A stretch of DNA of 64,000 nucleotides from Pseudomonas caricapapayae (GTDB lineage: Bacteria > Pseudomonadota > Gammaproteobacteria > Pseudomonadales > Pseudomonadaceae): positions 1 through 64,000 of the forward strand of contig NZ_LJPW01000120.1 of NCBI RefSeq assembly GCF_001400735.1. Reading direction: 5' to 3'. The position numbers and the translations under genes are program-made. Positions 17,832 to 27,332 of this stretch are shown here, piece by piece; the stretch's first letter is position 1, and every line of letters starts with the position of its first letter. Below the pieces are notes generated by a model, which saw only the letters and a list, made by a program, of their open reading frames with translations, had not been told where the DNA came from and did no database searches.

Positions 17832-19905
17832 GCAATTATCCGAAAGCAAAACCCTGCTGATCGTAGCGCCGTTCAAGGGCGATGCAATCAGCCTCGGCAA
17901 GCTGTTCGGTGATCTCTATCCCCTTCAGACTCACCACGACCTGACCTCGCTTTCGACCGCCCTGGGTGAAAGTACCGGTCTGGTGATACTCACGGAGGAA
18001 AGCCTTTCCGGGGATGTGCTGAGGCTCGGAAAAGCTTTGGACCTGCAACCGGCATGGTCGGAGATCCCGATTATCCTGCTCGCGTCGAACAAGGGTCGTT
18101 CCGGTCGGGACACCGAGATGGCCAGGCGCAGGCTGCCAAAATCGGCAGGGCACGTGATCGTCCTGGAGCGTCCGCTCAGCTCGGCCTCGTTATTGAGCGC
18201 CATCGCCGCAGCCTGGCGAGCGCGTGAGCGTCAATTCGAGATGCGGCAGAGTCTCACTCAGTTGGCCGAAGAACGAACCCGTTTGCAGATCCTGCTTGAA
18301 AATATCCCGGTTGGCGTGTGTTTCATGGACACTCAGGGGACCTCGCTGGTGAGCAATCCTTTGTATCGCCAATATGTGCCGGATGATGTGATTCCTTCCA
18401 GGCATCCAGATGGCGCTGCACGGTGGGTGGGGCTCGACACACTGGGTAAGCGCTTGGAGCCCGCCATGTTTCCCGGTGCCAGAGCGCTGAGGGGCGACGC
18501 GGCAACCGGCGTGGACTTCTATCATCGCCAGGATGGCGGTCGCGAATCGTGGATGCGTGTCAGTGCTGTGCCCCTGTATGACGAAAAGCAGCACATCATT
18601 GGTGCCGCCTCCGTCATCGTCGATATCAACGACGAAAAACAGGCTGAGCTGAATTTGCGCAGGTTCAATGAGGAGCTGGAGGTTCAGGTCGAGGCCAGAA
18701 CGCAAGAGCTGAACGCTGCGGTCGAGCAGCTCAAGGCCGAAAGTGAAGAGCGAGCCCGCGCCGAAGAACAATTGCGACAATCCTTGAAAATGGAAGCGGT
18801 AGGCCAGTTGACCGGCGGGATCGCGCATGACTTCAATAACATGCTGACCGGGGTGATCGGCTCGCTCGACCTGATCAAGCTTCGGATGGCAAAAGGCCGG
18901 CTGGAGGGCGTTGAGCGATTCATGGACGCCGCGCTCATTTCTGCCCAGAGGGCGGCTTCACTGACTCACAGACTGCTTGCGTTCTCCCGACGCCAGTCTC
19001 TGGATGAAAAAGCGGTCTCGGTCAATCAGCTCATCAACGCTCTTGCCGATCTGCTCCAGAAGACCGTCACCGAAAAAGTCATCATCAAATTCGATTTGAG
19101 CGCCGAAGACCCCTGGATTTTTGCAGACGCCAACCAGTTGGAGAACGCCGTACTCAATCTGGTAATCAACGCGCGGGATGCCATGCCGCATGGCGGTGGG
19201 TTGATCATTGCTACACGCGTGGAGCAGGGAACCCAGGACCACCCTTCGCGGCATGTATGCGTGCAGGTGCGCGATACAGGGTGCGGCATCCCCAAGGACA
19301 TGCTGGACAAGGTGACGGAGCCCTTTTTCACGACCAAGCCTATTGGCCAGGGCACAGGCTTGGGTCTATCAATGGTTTACGGGTTTGCGAATCAAAGCAA
19401 TGGACGGCTTTCAATCGATAGCACGGTCGGGAGCGGAACGACCGTGTCCATCTGCTTGCCCGAGCATAAGGAAGTCAAATCGGATCAGCCGCTCACTTCC
19501 TCGAAGTTCAGCACAGGCCAGGGCCAGAGTATTCTTCTGGTCGAAGATGACGACTCGGTGCGCCTGATCAACCAGGAGGTCCTGGAGGAGCTTGGATACC
19601 GGGTTCACGTCGCACGTGACGGCGAAGAGGCCTTGAGGGTTTTCGACGACCTGGAAAAGATCGACCTGCTGCTCACGGATGTCGGTTTGCCAGGCATGAA
19701 CGGTCGTCAACTGGCCGAAATTCTCCAGCAATTCCGGCCGCGCCTGCCCGTTCTGTTTCTGACAGGATATGCCGAGGGCGCGTTGGCCAGGGCCGACTTT
19801 CTCGGTCCCTACATGCAGCTTCTGACAAAACCCTTCACCCTGGAGTCGCTTGCCGTCACGGTAGCCAGCATGCTGGAAGTCGATGAGCGTGTGGCTCTGG
19901 AATAG
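17821..19905 (+). CDS. Hybrid sensor histidine kinase with PAS and receiver domains
   Basis: The protein has 694 residues from a GTG inside the end of the KaiC-like gene. Residues 1-140 resemble a degenerate receiver domain (VLERP). A PAS domain at about 160-285 includes ILLENIPVGVCFMDTQG. A coiled coil follows, then the phospho-acceptor helix with His336 in GGIAHDFNNML, an ATPase domain with NLVINARDAMP, GCGIPKDML and GTGLGLSMVYG, and a C-terminal receiver with Asp near 620 in LLLTDVGLPGMNG. There are no membrane segments, so it is cytoplasmic. There is no phosphotransfer domain or output module, so the final partner is unknown. Overlap with the KaiC-like gene implies a joint pathway. Confidence 0.9.
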   Translation: MTTEQLSESKTLLIVAPFKGDAISLGKLFGDLYPLQTHHDLTSLSTALGESTGLVILTEESLSGDVLRLGKALDLQPAWSEIPIILLASNKGRSGRDTEMARRRLPKSAGHVIVLERPLSSASLLSAIAAAWRARERQFEMRQSLTQLAEERTRLQILLENIPVGVCFMDTQGTSLVSNPLYRQYVPDDVIPSRHPDGAARWVGLDTLGKRLEPAMFPGARALRGDAATGVDFYHRQDGGRESWMRVSAVPLYDEKQHIIGAASVIVDINDEKQAELNLRRFNEELEVQVEARTQELNAAVEQLKAESEERARAEEQLRQSLKMEAVGQLTGGIAHDFNNMLTGVIGSLDLIKLRMAKGRLEGVERFMDAALISAQRAASLTHRLLAFSRRQSLDEKAVSVNQLINALADLLQKTVTEKVIIKFDLSAEDPWIFADANQLENAVLNLVINARDAMPHGGGLIIATRVEQGTQDHPSRHVCVQVRDTGCGIPKDMLDKVTEPFFTTKPIGQGTGLGLSMVYGFANQSNGRLSIDSTVGSGTTVSICLPEHKEVKSDQPLTSSKFSTGQGQSILLVEDDDSVRLINQEVLEELGYRVHVARDGEEALRVFDDLEKIDLLLTDVGLPGMNGRQLAEILQQFRPRLPVLFLTGYAEGALARADFLGPYMQLLTKPFTLESLAVTVASMLEVDERVALE

Positions 19906-20026
19906 ACCTTTCGGCAGCACACCTGTGTGGTCGAAATGGTGCCCACTTTCCGGATAGGTCTTTATTGAACCCGTCATCAAGGCATGCGCGATGGCGAGGC
20001 AAGGGGGGCGGGTGGAATCCTGGAAA

Positions 20027-20056
20027 CAAGAAAGCCCGCACAAGGCGGGCTTCTTG
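20027..20056 (-). terminator. Terminator downstream of tRNA-Met
   Basis: The stem pairs a left arm at 20027-20039 with a right arm at 20045-20056, with one bulged A. Read leftward, it is followed by a T-rich tract, as expected for the tRNA transcript. Confidence 0.7.
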
Positions 20057-20098
20057 GGGGGATTCATAGACTGCTGTAGACATCTATGGATCGGTACT

Positions 20099-20175
20099 TG
20101 GTGGCTACACAGGGACTTGAACCCCGGACCCCAGCATTATGAATGCTATGCTCTAACCAACTGAGCTATGTAGCC
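20099..20175 (-). tRNA. tRNA-Met (anticodon CAU)
   Basis: Seventy-seven bases read leftward fold as a cloverleaf starting GGCTACATAGCTCAGTTGG and ending in an encoded CCA. The seven-base anticodon loop is TTCATAA, giving CAU. The acceptor stem begins GGCTAC, as in elongator tRNA-Met, rather than the C1-A72 mismatch of the initiator. No integrated element is visible beside it. Confidence 0.95.
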
Positions 20176-20292
20176 AAGTGGCGCGCATTATTCTCGGAGA
20201 ACGCATATGTGTCAAGCGTTGTTGTGAAAAATAATTGCGCGCGATCAACCGGTTAGGTGGCAGGCCCTTTGAAAGGCGCGTATTCCGGGCTC

Positions 20293-21414
20293 TTAACGCA
20301 GCAAGGTATCCAGCAGCTCCAGATCATCAAATTCGTCCAGCCGTTCCAGCATATCGGCCATCTCCCGCTGGTCCCTGAGCCATAGCTTAAGACTTCTCGG
20401 CTCGGTCAATGCCTGCAGTTCATCCTGCGCCTCCTCAAGGACTTCACGTAGGACCTCGAGCTGCTTCGCACATTGTGCGTTGACCGTTCTGGGTTTCAGG
20501 TCTTCATAGGGATCCATCAGAAACTGTTCCCGGATAAGCATCTTGCGGTCGTGGATCTCGTCTTCCAGCTCTCTGAGTTGTTCGCTCAGGATCCGGTTGA
20601 AGTGCTTGAGTCGCTTGTCGGAGAGGCTGTCGATGTGGGCCTGGTCGATCTGCTCGATCTCCATTTGCATCTGCAACAGCGCCAGCAGGTCATCATGTTC
20701 ATACGCTTCGTTGACCCGTTGCATGAGCGCCGTCTTGCGCTCGCGCTCATCGGTGTCCTGCTCACGGTCCGGGTGCAGTGCGCTGACCAGCTTGCGGTAG
20801 ATTTCGCGTAATGACTGGCTGCCTTCTGCCTCTTCCTGTTCGCGACGTATTTCGCTGGCAGTCGGCTTCTTCGGCTTTTGGCTGCTTTCGGCTTGTTCGG
20901 CCTGTTCGCGCAGTTTTTCTTCAACGTGCCGGGTCACGTCCTCGACGGAGTCAAGGTCAACGTCGTCTTCCAGTTTTACGCCAAGCTTCTCTTCCAGTGA
21001 GGATTTGAACAGCTGGTTTTGCAGGCGCTCATTTTCGTCGTAATCATTGCCGGTGTATTTGAAGTAGAAGCGCTTCAGCTCTTCATCGTGTTCGCCGCCC
21101 ATGAGCGACATCGTCATGACACAGATGATCTCCAGTAACGTGGCTCTGTCTTTCTTGCTCAGACGGAACTGATCGAACGCCTCGTCAAGCAGGCGCAGCT
21201 TGCTGATCTCGTTTGCTGATTGCTCGTTGATCAACGGGACCAGCTCTTCGATCCAGAGTTTTTCGCAGGTTGTTGAAATCACGAGCCATTGCTGCAGCAG
21301 TTTGCGCCGGGTATCGAGCTTTTCCATCAGCGCGTTGAATTTCTTCTGGTCGGCGTTCAGTTGAGGCTTGGACGGTTGCGTAGCGATGCGGGGAGAGGCG
21401 GGCGGAGTGATCAT
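20293..21414 (-). CDS. J-domain (DnaJ-like) co-chaperone with long N-terminal helical region
   Basis: The protein has 373 residues, mostly charged and helical. A J-domain lies internally at about 200-245, reading SLREIYRKLVSALHPDRE, with the HPD tripeptide that stimulates the DnaK ATPase. The first 180 residues have no recognisable fold and include a very acidic KLEDDVDLDSVEDV stretch. The C-terminal 120 residues look coiled-coil. There is no zinc-finger or glycine-rich region, so it is a class C co-chaperone. There are no membrane segments. It is a single gene upstream of tRNA-Met and divergent from a chemoreceptor. Client proteins are unknown. Confidence 0.85.
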   Translation of the reverse strand: MITPPASPRIATQPSKPQLNADQKKFNALMEKLDTRRKLLQQWLVISTTCEKLWIEELVPLINEQSANEISKLRLLDEAFDQFRLSKKDRATLLEIICVMTMSLMGGEHDEELKRFYFKYTGNDYDENERLQNQLFKSSLEEKLGVKLEDDVDLDSVEDVTRHVEEKLREQAEQAESSQKPKKPTASEIRREQEEAEGSQSLREIYRKLVSALHPDREQDTDERERKTALMQRVNEAYEHDDLLALLQMQMEIEQIDQAHIDSLSDKRLKHFNRILSEQLRELEDEIHDRKMLIREQFLMDPYEDLKPRTVNAQCAKQLEVLREVLEEAQDELQALTEPRSLKLWLRDQREMADMLERLDEFDDLELLDTLLR

Positions 21415-21752
21415 GAAAAAGCCTCCTTGATGAGGGTGCGGCTAAGGCAGAGTCAGTCGGTGTGTCCAAAGTTTACTTTTTCAGTGATTTATCCGGGATG
21501 AATAATTTGCTGCTGTAAAAGCATCTTTCCGGTCTCGCATGCGGTCCGGTTTTTGCTTGAGTGTCGGTGATACGTCAATTGCCGGGCCATTGGGTGTGAA
21601 AACCAGTCGTCGGCTGCGCTTTTCGTACCAATGTGAGGCGACATGTATCGCCATTGAAACAAGAACATGGCATTTTGCTGTTAGCGTTTTTTAAAAAAAG
21701 CATCGCCTCTGTTTGTTCAGATCTGGCCGGTGTTCACGGGGAGTCGCAGGAC
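21415..21752. other. Intergenic region upstream of a chemoreceptor gene
   Basis: About 340 bases separate divergent genes. A rightward open frame runs in from 21633 but is not hydrophobic or family-like, so I treat it as leader sequence. The T- and A-rich stretch near 21690-21705 may be promoter DNA. No repeat or RNA gene was recognised. Confidence 0.3.
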
Positions 21753-23810
21753 ATGAACAGTCTTTTGTCACCAGGCATGCGCCTGATGGGACATTTTGGT
21801 TTTGCTCGCAAGTTTCAGGTCTTGTTCCTGCTGTTCATGTTGCCTCTGGCGGGCAGTGCATGGGTCATCACCAAGGAATACAGCAACAAGCTCGATGTCA
21901 TTTCCGGCGAGCAATCAGGCGTGCGTCAGCTCCTGGCGCTTGATGATCTGAATATCGAGTTGTCCGCGCAGCGCGACCATGCCGCACGCTGGAAAGCTGC
22001 CGACATCCTGCGCGAGCCGACGCCGGCTGCGAAGGCTGCGATGGTCAATGTCGATGCCGGCATTCCGCGTATCACCAAAGCGCTGGAAGGCGTCGATGCC
22101 GCGCTGAAGCGCGAAAACGCCCCGGCCGATACGATGAACCGCTTCAAGGCCCTTCAGGCGGCGGTGACGGGCCTGGACACTGTGTCATTGCGCACGGTTG
22201 GCTGGTGGCCTGATGGTTATGACCGGTTCACCACAGTGCTGAACCTGGTTCAGGCGCTGCGCGAACAGATCGCAATGGACAGCGGGTTGATTCTTGACCC
22301 CTGGCTTGAAACCTACATGCTCATGCAACTTTCTACCCAGCAGGTGCCTGACCTGATCGAGCGTATCGGTCGCCTGTCGAGCGTCGGGCAGACGTCGGTG
22401 GCGGCGGGCCAGTTCAGCTTGCAGAGCCGACTGCAGATGCGCGATCTTCGCGGCCGTATCGATGATTCCAAGGACCAGATGCAAAAGGCTGCCAGCCTGC
22501 TGCTCTCCAAACTCCCCGAGCAGTTGCAACCTTGGGCCGACAAGTACGCAGCGGTCAAACAAGTGCTGGAGACCGAGCTGAAGGTTCTTGATGACGGCGT
22601 TTTCGGCGGCAGCATCAAACTCAAACCGGAAGAGTTCGAAAAGAGCATTGATACCCTGACCGGCAGTACATCGGATCTGCGCAGGCAATCGCTCGAAGCG
22701 CTCAATGGACGCCTCGATTATTACCATGAGACCTCCAATATGGAGTTCATTCCGCTGGCGTTCATCTTTTGTGTGCTGGTGGTCATGGCGATCTATCTGT
22801 TTGCCTGTCTGCAATCCTCGATTCGCAACAGCGCCCGCGGCATTACCACGCTGGCTGAATCCCTGCGTGACGGCAATCTATGTGTCGAAGTGGCCGTGCA
22901 GGGGCGTGACGAGCTTGCCGCCATCAGCAAGGCGCTCAATGTCGCGGTCGTGCAGTTACGTACAAGCCTGCTGGGCGTCAATCAGGAGACCGTACGCGTC
23001 GGCGACGCCGTGCTGACCCTGAATGCTCAGTCCAGCGGGACGCTGACCGAAGTCGAGGACCAGCAACAGCAGATCAGCCAGATTGCCGCGGCGGCCACCG
23101 AGCTGGCGGCCACTTCCCAAGGCGTTGCCAGAAGCTGTGAACAGGCCTCCGAAAGCGCCAGGCAGACCCGCCGCATTGCCGAGCAAAGCAGTCAGGACAG
23201 CCAGCGCACCACCGACAGTATCCAGCAGCTCAACCAGCGTCTGACCGAAACCGCCGCTGCGCTGGGCAGGGTCAGTGATCAGGGCCAGCAGATTCAATCG
23301 GTGGTGGACGCCATTCGCGGCATCGCCGAACAGACCAACCTGCTGGCGCTCAACGCGGCCATCGAAGCGGCGCGGGCGGGTGAGCAAGGGCGCGGGTTCG
23401 CGGTGGTTGCCGACGAAGTCCGCAGCCTGTCGCAACGTACTCAGGCTTCGACCGCTCAGATTGCCGGCACGGTCGACAGCTTGCGCTCAACCGTGACTCA
23501 GGCGGTTAACCTGATGGAGGCCGCCTGCGGACAAGCGGTCAACGACGCACAATCGGTAACCGGTCTGGGCATCCGACTGGGCGAGATCGCCACGGCAGTG
23601 CAGGGCGTTACCGATACGCTGGCGCAGATATCGACGGCGGTGGAAGAGCAGGCGTCGACTGCTGACGAAGTCAGCAGCAACATCCAGCAGGTCGATCAGG
23701 CAGCCGGGCGCTTGCTGGAAGGCGCACGAGCGGTCAATCAGGCGGCGGATACGTTGAGTCAGGGCAGTCAGGCGTTGAACGACAATACAGCGCGGTTTCG
23801 CTTGGCGTGA
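21753..23810 (+). CDS. Methyl-accepting chemotaxis protein
   Basis: The receptor has 685 residues from the ATG at 21753, which has AGGA upstream. Membrane helices at about 24-42 and 331-351 enclose a 290-residue periplasmic domain that is largely helical and lacks the Cache landmarks of its neighbour. HAMP follows with ITTLAESLRDGNLCVEV. The signalling tip [19 protein letters not shown] is intact. There is no C-terminal pentapeptide. It is a lone gene with a good terminator. The sensor domain is not one I can name, so the ligand is unknown. Confidence 0.9.
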   Translation: MNSLLSPGMRLMGHFGFARKFQVLFLLFMLPLAGSAWVITKEYSNKLDVISGEQSGVRQLLALDDLNIELSAQRDHAARWKAADILREPTPAAKAAMVNVDAGIPRITKALEGVDAALKRENAPADTMNRFKALQAAVTGLDTVSLRTVGWWPDGYDRFTTVLNLVQALREQIAMDSGLILDPWLETYMLMQLSTQQVPDLIERIGRLSSVGQTSVAAGQFSLQSRLQMRDLRGRIDDSKDQMQKAASLLLSKLPEQLQPWADKYAAVKQVLETELKVLDDGVFGGSIKLKPEEFEKSIDTLTGSTSDLRRQSLEALNGRLDYYHETSNMEFIPLAFIFCVLVVMAIYLFACLQSSIRNSARGITTLAESLRDGNLCVEVAVQGRDELAAISKALNVAVVQLRTSLLGVNQETVRVGDAVLTLNAQSSGTLTEVEDQQQQISQIAAAATELAATSQGVARSCEQASESARQTRRIAEQSSQDSQRTTDSIQQLNQRLTETAAALGRVSDQGQQIQSVVDAIRGIAEQTNLLALNAAIEAARAGEQGRGFAVVADEVRSLSQRTQASTAQIAGTVDSLRSTVTQAVNLMEAACGQAVNDAQSVTGLGIRLGEIATAVQGVTDTLAQISTAVEEQASTADEVSSNIQQVDQAAGRLLEGARAVNQAADTLSQGSQALNDNTARFRLA

Positions 23811-23834
23811 TCGGGCGGCTTGCCACGTCACACT

Positions 23835-23869
23835 GAAAAACCGGCATGGTCATGCCCAGCCGGTTTTTC
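23835..23869 (+). terminator. Terminator of the chemoreceptor gene
   Basis: A perfect 11-bp stem (23835-23845 with 23859-23869) precedes a run of seven T residues starting at 23872. Confidence 0.8.
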
Positions 23870-24059
23870 CATTTTTTTAGCCATGACGTATGAAAGTTGG
23901 ATCGACGGGCGTGCATTCAATCATTTGATGACTGACGAGCGTCGATACAAGGCGTAAAATGCGCGGTTTTTGCAGGCGAAAGGTTTCTTGAGAACGCAGC
24001 TCACCGAAAAACACAGGGCGGATGGTGTCAGCCCTCTACGACGTCGAGGTTCATCCGAG

Positions 24060-24989
24060 GTGTCAGTCCGCCCACGCGTCGCTATTTTGTTATGCACTTA
24101 CAATGGGGCTGCGTACCTCCGTGAGCAACTTGAATCGTTTTTCGCTCAGACCTTTCGCAATTGGGTTCTTTATGTTTCCGATGATGCGTCAACTGATGAC
24201 ACCGTCGGCATTCTTTCTCACTACCAGAGCCGCTGGGGACGCGAGCGGTTGGTTATTTTCAGCGGGCCTTGCAAGGGCTTTGCGGAGAACTTTGTCTCGC
24301 TGGTTCAACGCCCTGAAGTAGACGCCGATTATTTCGCGTTCAGTGATCAGGATGACGTCTGGTTCAGCGACAAGCTGGAGAGAAGCGTGGCTCGCCTTGA
24401 GCTATTGAAGCCCGACACACCGGCGCTCTACTGCTCCAGAACCCGACTGGTCGATGCAGATTTGAAGGTGATCGGGGTTTCTCCGCTGTTTAAAAAAACG
24501 CCGTCATTTAGAAATGCGTTGGTTCAGAGCCTGGCAGGTGCCAATACGATGCTGATCAACCGAGCGACCCGCGGTTTGTTGGCTAAATTGCCCGAACGCG
24601 CTCCTCTTATCGCCCATGACTGGCTCACCTATCTTTTGGTGACAGGATGCGGCGGGCAGGTGTTCTATGACGCCGACCCCTGCCTTTACTATCGTCAGCA
24701 CCGAGGAAACTTGATCGGGGCTAACGCGAGCACTCGAGAGAGGCTGATACGATTTCGCAAAATGCTTTCAGGCCGATTTGTTGAATGGAACGATGCCAAT
24801 GTGGCGATTCTCAAGGACATGGAGTATGTGCTCACTGAGGAAAGTCGGCGCGTTCTGGAGTATTTTGAAAACGGTCGCAGGCAGCGTCTGTTCAAGCGGG
24901 TGTACACGCTTCGAAAAGCCGGTATCTACCGGCAGACCGTGCAGGGCAACCTGAGCCTGATCCTGGCGGTGTGCCTGGACAGAGTGTGA
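24060..24989 (+). CDS. Family 2 glycosyltransferase, rhamnosyltransferase-like
   Basis: The protein has about 309 residues from a GTG at 24060; upstream in-frame TTG codons are possible and the start is uncertain. The GT-A fold begins RPRVAILLCTYNGAAYLREQ, with VSDDASTDDT near 40 and the typical AFSDQDDVWFSDKLERS near 90. This pattern is common in enzymes adding rhamnose to O-antigen. It shares this pattern with the product of 40730-41641, at the other side of the locus. It is the only O-antigen-type gene here on the plus strand, convergent with the GT-C gene, so it has its own promoter. The acceptor is unknown. Confidence 0.82.
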   Translation: MSVRPRVAILLCTYNGAAYLREQLESFFAQTFRNWVLYVSDDASTDDTVGILSHYQSRWGRERLVIFSGPCKGFAENFVSLVQRPEVDADYFAFSDQDDVWFSDKLERSVARLELLKPDTPALYCSRTRLVDADLKVIGVSPLFKKTPSFRNALVQSLAGANTMLINRATRGLLAKLPERAPLIAHDWLTYLLVTGCGGQVFYDADPCLYYRQHRGNLIGANASTRERLIRFRKMLSGRFVEWNDANVAILKDMEYVLTEESRRVLEYFENGRRQRLFKRVYTLRKAGIYRQTVQGNLSLILAVCLDRV

Positions 24990-25035
24990 GGGGGACGTGC
25001 CAGCGTTCCTGGGCACATTCCGGGGCTCACTGCAA

Positions 25036-26610
25036 TCAGTGTGTCTTTGCTTTATCCGGTGCCTTGTATATCTGATAGGCCGCATTAGGAGAGTTCGTGA
25101 CCGCTTCAAAATGAGTGCGAATGTATTCTTCAATCCATTGATGCGAATTTGAGAATCTTAGTTCCTCTCGTCCGTCCATCGGCATGTTGAAGACCAATGC
25201 AAAACCGGGGTCAGCCTTCTTTATGCGTTCGATTTCAGACCGTTGAAAAGCTTCGCTGCGAGGCGATAGCGCGTAAATTTCCCAGAGCGGCGCGTCCCGC
25301 TGCAGTAAAGGATAAGCTCCTGGCCAGAAAGGTAACACCAGCACGCTTCTGCCCGCTGGAGCATAGCGATCGGTCAGGTCCCTTAAAAGGCCTACAGCTT
25401 CGGCAGTGCTGGGGTTCATGGATAGGCTTGATCCGGACACTTCTACCGAGGTCCACCCATCTTGGGTGCGAGCAAGGACTCCAGGCTGCCAGGCGGAAAG
25501 AATGAATAGACTGACGGCACTCGTAAGCATCGCCAGTGCCCATTTTAAAATGTCTGAGTGAAGTGCCCCTGTAGTCATAAAGATACCCAAGAGTAGAGGG
25601 TATATTCCCTGCGCGAGATGACCCACGTCTGCCCGAGCGAAGGCATAGTGGGCATAAGGCAGGGCCGCGCAAGCGACGGCCACAAGTTCTGGACGCACAG
25701 CGCGGCCCTTGAATCGCTCTTTGAACACCCACGCCAGTGCCCCACCTCCGAATACTGTCAACCCCATGAAACATAGCCCGATCAGGAACCATCTCGTTTC
25801 CGTTACGACCCCGGCAGTACCAAAACCCACCGTCCAGGGCCAAGGTATAGGGAGGGGTAAGTTCGTATTACCCTGCTCAAGCATGAAGACAATCGTGTCG
25901 ATGAACGCTGTAAAGTAGCCTGGTATAAAAAGGCACATGGCCAATACAGGAAAATAGCCAACCACAACACCTGCGGCCCAGGCCGCAATGCCCGTCAAAC
26001 GGTTATCGGGCGTCGGTGATTTAACTGTCAGCCAACCCATGGCTATCAGACTTGCCACCGCAGCATAGACGCCGTGGTTACGCCCGAACACGGCAGCGAC
26101 GCCCACGATAACCCCGAGAAAAAAGTAACGTTTCATGCGAGGATTCAGCAGGAGATAAGTCAGGCTGGCGACGACGATCATCGAAAGGGACATGTCAATG
26201 ATCTTGTGTCGCGGGTACATCCAGGCCATGAGAGTGATAGCCGCGATGCACAGATAAGCAAGTCTTCTTGTCGTGTTCAATTTTAATGCAATGGAAATTG
26301 TCCAGAGCCCTGCGTAGACCCCTAATAATTGAAACGCTGCAACGGCTGCACGCAAGGCTATTACGCCGGTGTCACCCATAAGCGCAAAGAATCCCGCGGA
26401 CCAGTAGTAGCGACCTGGATCATAGGCCATGAAATCTCGAACGGGTACTTCGCCTTTCATGATCTGTTGGGCGCCATACCACAGATAGCCTTCATCCCAA
26501 AGATTAAATCCATCATGGGCTTGCCATAGAAAATTCCCCACGACAAAAATAGCCGATATCAATAGCAGCACAAAGCTGTTTAGGGTCCTCTCTTTTATTG
26601 CATGATCCAT
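25036..26610 (-). CDS. Polytopic membrane protein, GT-C glycosyltransferase-like
   Basis: The protein has 524 residues with about ten membrane helices. The first periplasmic loop carries DEGYLWYGAQQIMKGEVPVRDF followed by DPGRYYWSAG, which resembles the acidic catalytic loop of GT-C enzymes using lipid-linked sugars. The C-terminal 130 residues appear soluble and periplasmic. It lies last in the leftward run after GtrA and the lipoprotein. Hypothesis: it transfers the undecaprenyl-phosphate-linked sugar flipped by GtrA to the O-chain. A mannosyl- or arabinosyltransferase-like role cannot be excluded. The gene is visibly AT-richer than the core genes. Confidence 0.75.
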   Translation of the reverse strand: MDHAIKERTLNSFVLLLISAIFVVGNFLWQAHDGFNLWDEGYLWYGAQQIMKGEVPVRDFMAYDPGRYYWSAGFFALMGDTGVIALRAAVAAFQLLGVYAGLWTISIALKLNTTRRLAYLCIAAITLMAWMYPRHKIIDMSLSMIVVASLTYLLLNPRMKRYFFLGVIVGVAAVFGRNHGVYAAVASLIAMGWLTVKSPTPDNRLTGIAAWAAGVVVGYFPVLAMCLFIPGYFTAFIDTIVFMLEQGNTNLPLPIPWPWTVGFGTAGVVTETRWFLIGLCFMGLTVFGGGALAWVFKERFKGRAVRPELVAVACAALPYAHYAFARADVGHLAQGIYPLLLGIFMTTGALHSDILKWALAMLTSAVSLFILSAWQPGVLARTQDGWTSVEVSGSSLSMNPSTAEAVGLLRDLTDRYAPAGRSVLVLPFWPGAYPLLQRDAPLWEIYALSPRSEAFQRSEIERIKKADPGFALVFNMPMDGREELRFSNSHQWIEEYIRTHFEAVTNSPNAAYQIYKAPDKAKTH

Positions 26611-26661
26611 CGTTGTCGGCCTTTGGGGTATGTCTGTCGTAAGGGGCTAGGTAACGTCTGA

Positions 26662-27141
26662 TTATTTGATGATGAGCAGGACTTTAGATTGGCATAAGCT
26701 GGACGAGTTTTCGCCAGGTACTTCTAAAACCACGCTGTAGCCGCCTGATTCAAATGAAGACAGGTCTGCTTTAAATGAAAATCCGGATTTCAGAAGCTTA
26801 TCATTTTTGAATGCTTTTACTATATCGGGGCGATCAATAATGACCGGGTCTTTAAACGTATCCGGAGCGCCTTTGTAGCCCGTTAGACGGAGTCTAGTTT
26901 CTTTGGGGGCCTCTTGCTTCAACGGGTCGAAGGCCCATCCATTGAACTCAACCACTTCTCGATTAACGTAGATGCTAGCCCCTGTTGTTCCCGCGATCGA
27001 ATCAATATTGCATTTGTCGAATGAATAGTGAGTGACTTTGGTGTTTGCCGTGCTGGATGCGCTATCTGACTTCCCGTCACACCCAGAAATGAGGGCTGCT
27101 AAAAAGGTAAGAAAACTGATGGCCGCAAGGGTTTTGTGCAT
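26662..27141 (-). CDS. Lipoprotein with GW-type periplasmic module
   Basis: The protein has 159 residues. The N-terminus has a clean lipoprotein signal, LISGC at 17-21. After a Ser/Thr-rich linker, residues 60-159 form one small domain containing FNGWAFDP, IDRPDIVKAF and LKSGFSFKADLSSF. The same spacing of GW, RPD and SG[FY] occurs at the C-terminus of the DUF2142 membrane protein at 30759-32636. Such a module occurs, as I recall, on various polysaccharide enzymes. It lies between gtrA and the GT-C gene and may help present or bind O-antigen in the periplasm. Function unknown. Confidence 0.7.
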   Translation of the reverse strand: MHKTLAAISFLTFLAALISGCDGKSDSASSTANTKVTHYSFDKCNIDSIAGTTGASIYVNREVVEFNGWAFDPLKQEAPKETRLRLTGYKGAPDTFKDPVIIDRPDIVKAFKNDKLLKSGFSFKADLSSFESGGYSVVLEVPGENSSSLCQSKVLLIIK

Positions 27142-27332
27142 GATTTTTCCTTAGGATTGTAGGGGGAGTACTGGTTTGTCAGCTATTTAACTTTCTGCGC
27201 ATCTCAAATTCCTGGTGGCCAGTGCAGCACGGTGAGGGCTGCTCCTTCAGGCATCGGCACCGGACGCGTCAACATTTTTAGGGGGGCACGCCTTCAATAG
27301 GGTGAAATACAGAGCGTATGGGTAAACTACGC

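Noticed and set aside
20027..20175. tRNA-Met as an integration site for a genomic island
   Set aside because: No integrase, no repeated tRNA 3' end and no foreign genes lie on either side.
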